A DNA stretch of 64,000 nucleotides from JAVVHH01 sp965199665 (GTDB lineage: Bacteria; Pseudomonadota; Alphaproteobacteria; Acetobacterales; Acetobacteraceae): NCBI GenBank assembly GCA_965199665.1, contig OZ241208.1, positions 3,410,001-3,474,000 on the forward strand, read 5' to 3'. This document shows, in pieces, positions 61,269 through 64,000 of this stretch. The stretch's first letter is position 1. Every line of letters starts with the position of its first letter. The translations under genes and the position numbers were made by a program. The notes beneath the pieces are model-generated. The model ran no database searches, was not told where the DNA came from, and saw only the letters and a program-made list of their open reading frames with translations.

Positions 61269-61735
61269 ACGGTATCCTTCCGCGCCCAGGTCACATCGAC
61301 GTAGCGGCCACGGCCGCCGACATGACAAGCACGGTAGCCGTCCGCCTCCATGACGAGGGCGATGGCGATCTGGCCCGTGAGCGCCAGGACGAGGCCGACG
61401 AGCATGGTGCCGAGGATGGTCTTGCCGAACCACGCTTTCCGTCCGTCCGACCACAGGGCCAATGCGCTCGGTGCGATGAAGTCCGGCCCGAGCGCGACCA
61501 TCGCCAGGCCGAGCAAGGGAAGGCCGAGGATGAAGCTGTCCGTCGTCATCGACGCGGCTCCGTCGACGAGGGCGCTGATCCAGCCCGCCAACTCCCAAAT
61601 CCCGAGTGCCGCCATGGCGCCGCCCAGCCCCAGGAAGAGGACCGCCGCTGCGATCCGCTGCCATGCCGGCATCGGCGGCGGTGGCGTATCCTTTCGGCGG
61701 CGCTTCTTTCCACCTCGTTGCATGCTCGGCTCCAT
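61241..61735 (-). CDS. Small membrane protein, unknown
   Basis: 164 residues from ATG 61735. A basic N-terminus (KKRRRKD) precedes three to four membrane segments (IAAAVLFLGLGGAMAALGIW, LGLPLLGLAMVALGPDFIAP, ILGTMLVGLVLALTGQIAIA) and a short soluble tail YRACHVGGRGRYVDVTWARK with two Cys in total. It lies between two other membrane-protein genes of the same strand, 11 bases after the upstream gene. No family recognised; the arrangement suggests a three-protein membrane unit. Confidence 0.68.
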   Translation of the reverse strand: MEPSMQRGGKKRRRKDTPPPPMPAWQRIAAAVLFLGLGGAMAALGIWELAGWISALVDGAASMTTDSFILGLPLLGLAMVALGPDFIAPSALALWSDGRKAWFGKTILGTMLVGLVLALTGQIAIALVMEADGYRACHVGGRGRYVDVTWARKDTVCPPAGPSR

Positions 61736-61746
61736 TGGGGGGGCGC

Positions 61747-62688
61747 TCAGGCCCCTTCCCTGCCGTCGGCATCGCGCAGCCCCCGGAGCGCGCGCCGGGC
61801 GCCCCAAGCCGCGGCGAGCGCCATCGGCAGCATGAACGCGCCGAAGGCCAGCTTGAGCGTGAGATCCGTCGGCCACGCCCAGACGAGCAGCACCTCGAGC
61901 GCCGCTCCGCCCGCGCCGATCTGCCAGCTGCGGCGCAGGCTGGCCCCGGCCCCCTCGCGCCGGCGCACGAGGCCGCGCGTGCCGCGGATCATGAGAACGA
62001 GCGTCGTGACGGCGACGGCCACGGGCAGGGTGACGGGCCAGAGGGGGCCGAGATCGCCGGCGGAGGCATCGAGCAGCGTCACGAGGGCGAAGAACACGCC
62101 GTTGACCAGTGCCCCACTCAGCGCGAGCGAGCCGACGCGCACCGCCCGCAGCACCTCGTCCGGCAACCGGTGGAGACCCGGCGGCAACGAGCCCGGCGCC
62201 GCGAACGCGACCGGCCGGGTGCCGCCCGGCAGGCTCGAGCGCCGGAGCGCCACCAGCCCGGCCAGCGTCGATGCCACCGAGATGCCCAGGATCACCAGCA
62301 TGGCAGTCGGCGTGTCCATCCTTTCGTGGGACAGGATGTCGCTGGCCTGCTGGGCTCGGGCGGCTTCCATCGCGCCCAGGGCCGCCAACGGTGCCGCCGC
62401 GAAGACGAGCGGCACGGACCGAACGGCCCACTCGCGGAAGCTCAGCAACGGCCCCGTCCAGGCCAGCACCGGCAGGGCGAGTAGCCAGAACACCGGGCTG
62501 CCGCGCACGGAGCCCGAGGCCGGCCCGAGCACGGCGACCCAGGCCACGAGCGCGGCCAGCACGGACACGATCGCGGCCAGCACCGCCATGTTGGCCGGCC
62601 CCTCCCGGCGGAGCGCGGTCGCACGGGCTTCCCAGCTCTGGTCAACGGGCGCCGCGGGTGCCGCGGCAGGTGGACGCCGTCGTCTCAT
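61747..62688 (-). CDS. Integral membrane protein, unknown
   Basis: 313 residues from ATG 62688 with about eight hydrophobic segments (MAVLAAIVSVLAALVAWVAV, FWLLALPVLAWTGPLLSF, MLVILGISVASTLAGLVAL, GALVNGVFFALVTLLDAS) and a basic N-terminus. No motif of a known transporter is visible. It is the first gene of the membrane-protein group and follows the Nudix regulator gene by 82 bases. Function unknown. Confidence 0.7.
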   Translation of the reverse strand: MRRRRPPAAAPAAPVDQSWEARATALRREGPANMAVLAAIVSVLAALVAWVAVLGPASGSVRGSPVFWLLALPVLAWTGPLLSFREWAVRSVPLVFAAAPLAALGAMEAARAQQASDILSHERMDTPTAMLVILGISVASTLAGLVALRRSSLPGGTRPVAFAAPGSLPPGLHRLPDEVLRAVRVGSLALSGALVNGVFFALVTLLDASAGDLGPLWPVTLPVAVAVTTLVLMIRGTRGLVRRREGAGASLRRSWQIGAGGAALEVLLVWAWPTDLTLKLAFGAFMLPMALAAAWGARRALRGLRDADGREGA

Positions 62689-62770
62689 CGCCGTCTCGAT
62701 GCCGGATACACGCCGCAGCCGGAAGCGGGGACACGCTCCCGGTCGCGCGCCTCCTCCAAGTCCATCAGCA

Positions 62771-63433
62771 TCAGATGCGGTTCTGGAATGGCAGCGCCTT
62801 GCCGGCCCGCAGTCGATACAGCTCGGCCGGGCGGTGCGCGCCGACCCGGTGGGTCCCTGTCGCCTCGACGATGCCCTGGTCCATGATCTTGCGGCGGAAC
62901 GAGGCCGGATCGAGCCTTGTGCCGAGCACGTGCTGGTAGGTCGCGTGCAGCTCCGCGAGCGTGAACTGCGGCGGCAGCAAGAAGGCGGGCAAGGCGGAAT
63001 AGCTCGATTTGCCGCGCAGGCGCCCGACGGCGGCGGCGACGATCTCGGCATGGTCGAAGGCAAGCGCGGGCACCGCGGCGACGGGATGCAGCACCAAGAG
63101 GCTGCCTGCTGCCTGCAGGTCCGCCGACGGCACCAAGGCGAAGTAGGCGACCGTCAGCGACCAACCGCGCGGATCCCGGTCGGCCCCGCTGAACGTGCCA
63201 AGTTGTTCGAGGAAGCGGCCGTCGATCCGCGCCTTGTCGTGCAAGATGCGCGCGGCCGCATCCTCGAGTGACCGGTCCTGCTGCACGCGGACATAGCCGC
63301 CGGGGAGCGCCCACTCGCCCACAAAGGGCGGCTGCTCGCGCCGGATCAGTCCCACCGCGAGCGCGTCGTCGCGGAGCGTGAGGAGCACGGCGTCGACGGT
63401 TGCGATGGGGCTGGGGAACTCGGGCGTCAGCAT
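62771..63433 (-). CDS. nrtR: NrtR-like transcriptional regulator (Nudix fold plus winged helix)
   Basis: 220 residues. The N-terminal half is a Nudix domain (VGEWALPGGYVRVQQDRSLE) in which the catalytic Glu block is degraded (AARILHDKARI instead of RELxEExG), as in NrtR proteins that sense ADP-ribose rather than hydrolyse it. The C-terminal half has the NrtR winged helix (LPPQFTLAELHATYQHVLG, then LDPASFRRKIMDQGIVEA). NrtR represses NAD biosynthesis or salvage genes. It lies divergent from a PRPP synthetase gene with tandem TTGCAA sequences between them, the usual regulator-target layout. ATG 63433 is chosen as it opens the domain. Confidence 0.85.
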   Translation of the reverse strand: MLTPEFPSPIATVDAVLLTLRDDALAVGLIRREQPPFVGEWALPGGYVRVQQDRSLEDAAARILHDKARIDGRFLEQLGTFSGADRDPRGWSLTVAYFALVPSADLQAAGSLLVLHPVAAVPALAFDHAEIVAAAVGRLRGKSSYSALPAFLLPPQFTLAELHATYQHVLGTRLDPASFRRKIMDQGIVEATGTHRVGAHRPAELYRLRAGKALPFQNRI

Positions 63434-63446
63434 GGGAAAAATGTAT

Positions 63447-63469
63447 CTTGCAATTTGCAATTAAGCAAG
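63447..63469. promoter_or_regulatory. Candidate NrtR operator between nrtR and prs
   Basis: The 63-base divergent spacer contains CTTGC and GCAAG arms (63447-63451 and 63465-63469) flanking two tandem copies of the self-complementary TTGCAA (63448-63453 and 63455-63460). The whole segment is much more AT-rich than its surroundings. NrtR binds dyad sites in exactly such spacers in other bacteria; binding here is inferred. Confidence 0.55.
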
Positions 63470-63496
63470 CCATCTTTGGCTCACTTCCGGAGCCGA

Positions 63497-64000
63497 ATGA
63501 CCATGCGACTTACTCTCCTCATCGACGGGCAGGACGTCCCACTTCGCATCATCCGCTTCGCCGGCGGCGAAGTACAGGTGCGGATCGAGGCGCCACCAGC
63601 CGCGCCGGCCGAAGTGACGGTGCGGGCCGACCTCCACGACAGCGACAGCCTCATGGGCCTGCTGATCCTGACCGATGCCATCCGGCGGCACTACAGCGAC
63701 CCGGCCATCGATCTGATCTGCCCATACCTGCCGTACGCCCGGCAGGACCGGGTGGCATTCCCGGGCGAGGCCCTGTCGGCCGCAGTCGCCTGCCGATTGC
63801 TGAACGCGCAGGGCTACCGGTCGGTGGAAGTCTGGGACGCCCATAGCGACGTGTCGCTGGCGTTGCTCGACCGGGTCCGCCACCGCCCGGCCAGCGACTT
63901 CGCCGGCCCGATCGTGACGGCCAACGACGTGGTCGTCGCGCCCGATCTTGGCGCGGTCAAGCGCGCGTCCGGATGTGCCCGCCTCGCCGGTGCGCCGATC
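63497..64000 (+). CDS. prs: Ribose-phosphate pyrophosphokinase family protein (partial, runs off right edge)
   Basis: 168 codons are present. The PRPP synthetase signature YLPYARQDRVAFPGEALSAA is clear, and the substrate-side VEVWDAHSDVSLALL follows as in family members (D-x-H-S motif). The first 35 residues are atypical compared with housekeeping Prs, as in the NAD-salvage paralogue that makes PRPP for nicotinamide phosphoribosyltransferase. ATG 63497 has GGAG five bases upstream; a second ATG at 63503 is possible. Divergence from the NrtR-like gene supports an NAD salvage role; a nadV gene would be expected just beyond the window. Confidence 0.87.
   Translation, partial: MTMRLTLLIDGQDVPLRIIRFAGGEVQVRIEAPPAAPAEVTVRADLHDSDSLMGLLILTDAIRRHYSDPAIDLICPYLPYARQDRVAFPGEALSAAVACRLLNAQGYRSVEVWDAHSDVSLALLDRVRHRPASDFAGPIVTANDVVVAPDLGAVKRASGCARLAGAPI

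Noticed and set aside
61322..63271. 649-codon plus-strand frame opposite the membrane-protein genes and the Nudix gene
   Set aside because: Low-complexity Arg/Ala/Ser/Pro translation; the minus strand has coherent membrane segments and a Nudix domain.

Overview
The window is GC-rich (coding GC well above 60%), gene-dense DNA that reads as a free-living alphaproteobacterium, probably of the Acetobacteraceae/Rhodospirillales kind. The basis is the codon usage, the many Tat- and Sec-exported solute-binding proteins (TRAP and Dpp/Opp ABC types), the LysR/GntR-controlled small-molecule clusters and the exported hydrolases. The lineage is an inference from style; there is no rRNA or tRNA in the window. 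I saw no CRISPR array, no intact insertion sequence and no prophage.

Layout. 1-2.8 kb (minus): an operon of two exported phage-tail-collar-fold proteins and a large propeller-like protein that runs off the left edge. 3.0-11.1 kb (minus): a catabolic cluster with SDR, split transketolase (two subunits), TRAP transporter (DctP, fused DctQM), a SAF-domain NAD(P) oxidoreductase and a zinc alcohol dehydrogenase, with a divergent LysR regulator (11.25 kb). 12.6-16.9 kb: a gamma-glutamylcyclotransferase-like protein, cysteine synthase coupled to a persulfide dioxygenase-rhodanese fusion, gene remnants, and a SnoaL-like protein. 16.9-21.7 kb: two SDRs with a divergent LysR, then a nitrilase with a divergent LysR. 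22.2-25.1 kb: a Cys/His hydrolase-like protein with three DUF5648 repeats, a small pilin-like exported protein, a DUF1349 protein and small remnants. 25.3-30.1 kb: lactonase, MFS transporter, a broken Ldh-type dehydrogenase fused tail to tail with a broken LysR, and a GntR regulator.

30.2-47.7 kb (mostly plus): a large uptake and hydrolysis region. It holds an aminomutase-like class III aminotransferase, three Dpp-type solute-binding proteins, one complete Dpp permease/ATPase set (overlapping ATGA/GTGA junctions), a phosphotriesterase-family hydrolase, a beta-lactamase-fold hydrolase, a methyltransferase-like exported protein, two exported esterase/acyltransferase-fold hydrolases and an M20 dipeptidase. 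Two strong GC hairpins punctuate it.

47.9-55.1 kb is the most unusual block. A RoxA/MauG-like di-heme lipoprotein faces a tightly overlapping minus-strand operon encoding three exported proteases of three unrelated catalytic classes (matrixin-like metalloprotease, S8 subtilase with a Gln where the oxyanion Asn is expected, trypsin-fold S1), followed by a catalase-fold haem protein. 55.3-62.7 kb holds a cupin, a DUF3142 protein with a large exported partner, and a row of membrane or exported proteins of unknown function including a DUF3592-like one. The right edge is a divergent NrtR-like Nudix regulator and PRPP synthetase, a layout typical of NAD salvage control.

A recurrent theme is genome decay at divergent gene pairs. 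At 16.3 kb (peroxiredoxin versus maleylacetate reductase-like) and again at 28.93 kb (Ldh dehydrogenase versus LysR), both genes have lost their 5' ends and the shared promoter region, leaving the two 3' parts joined back to back.
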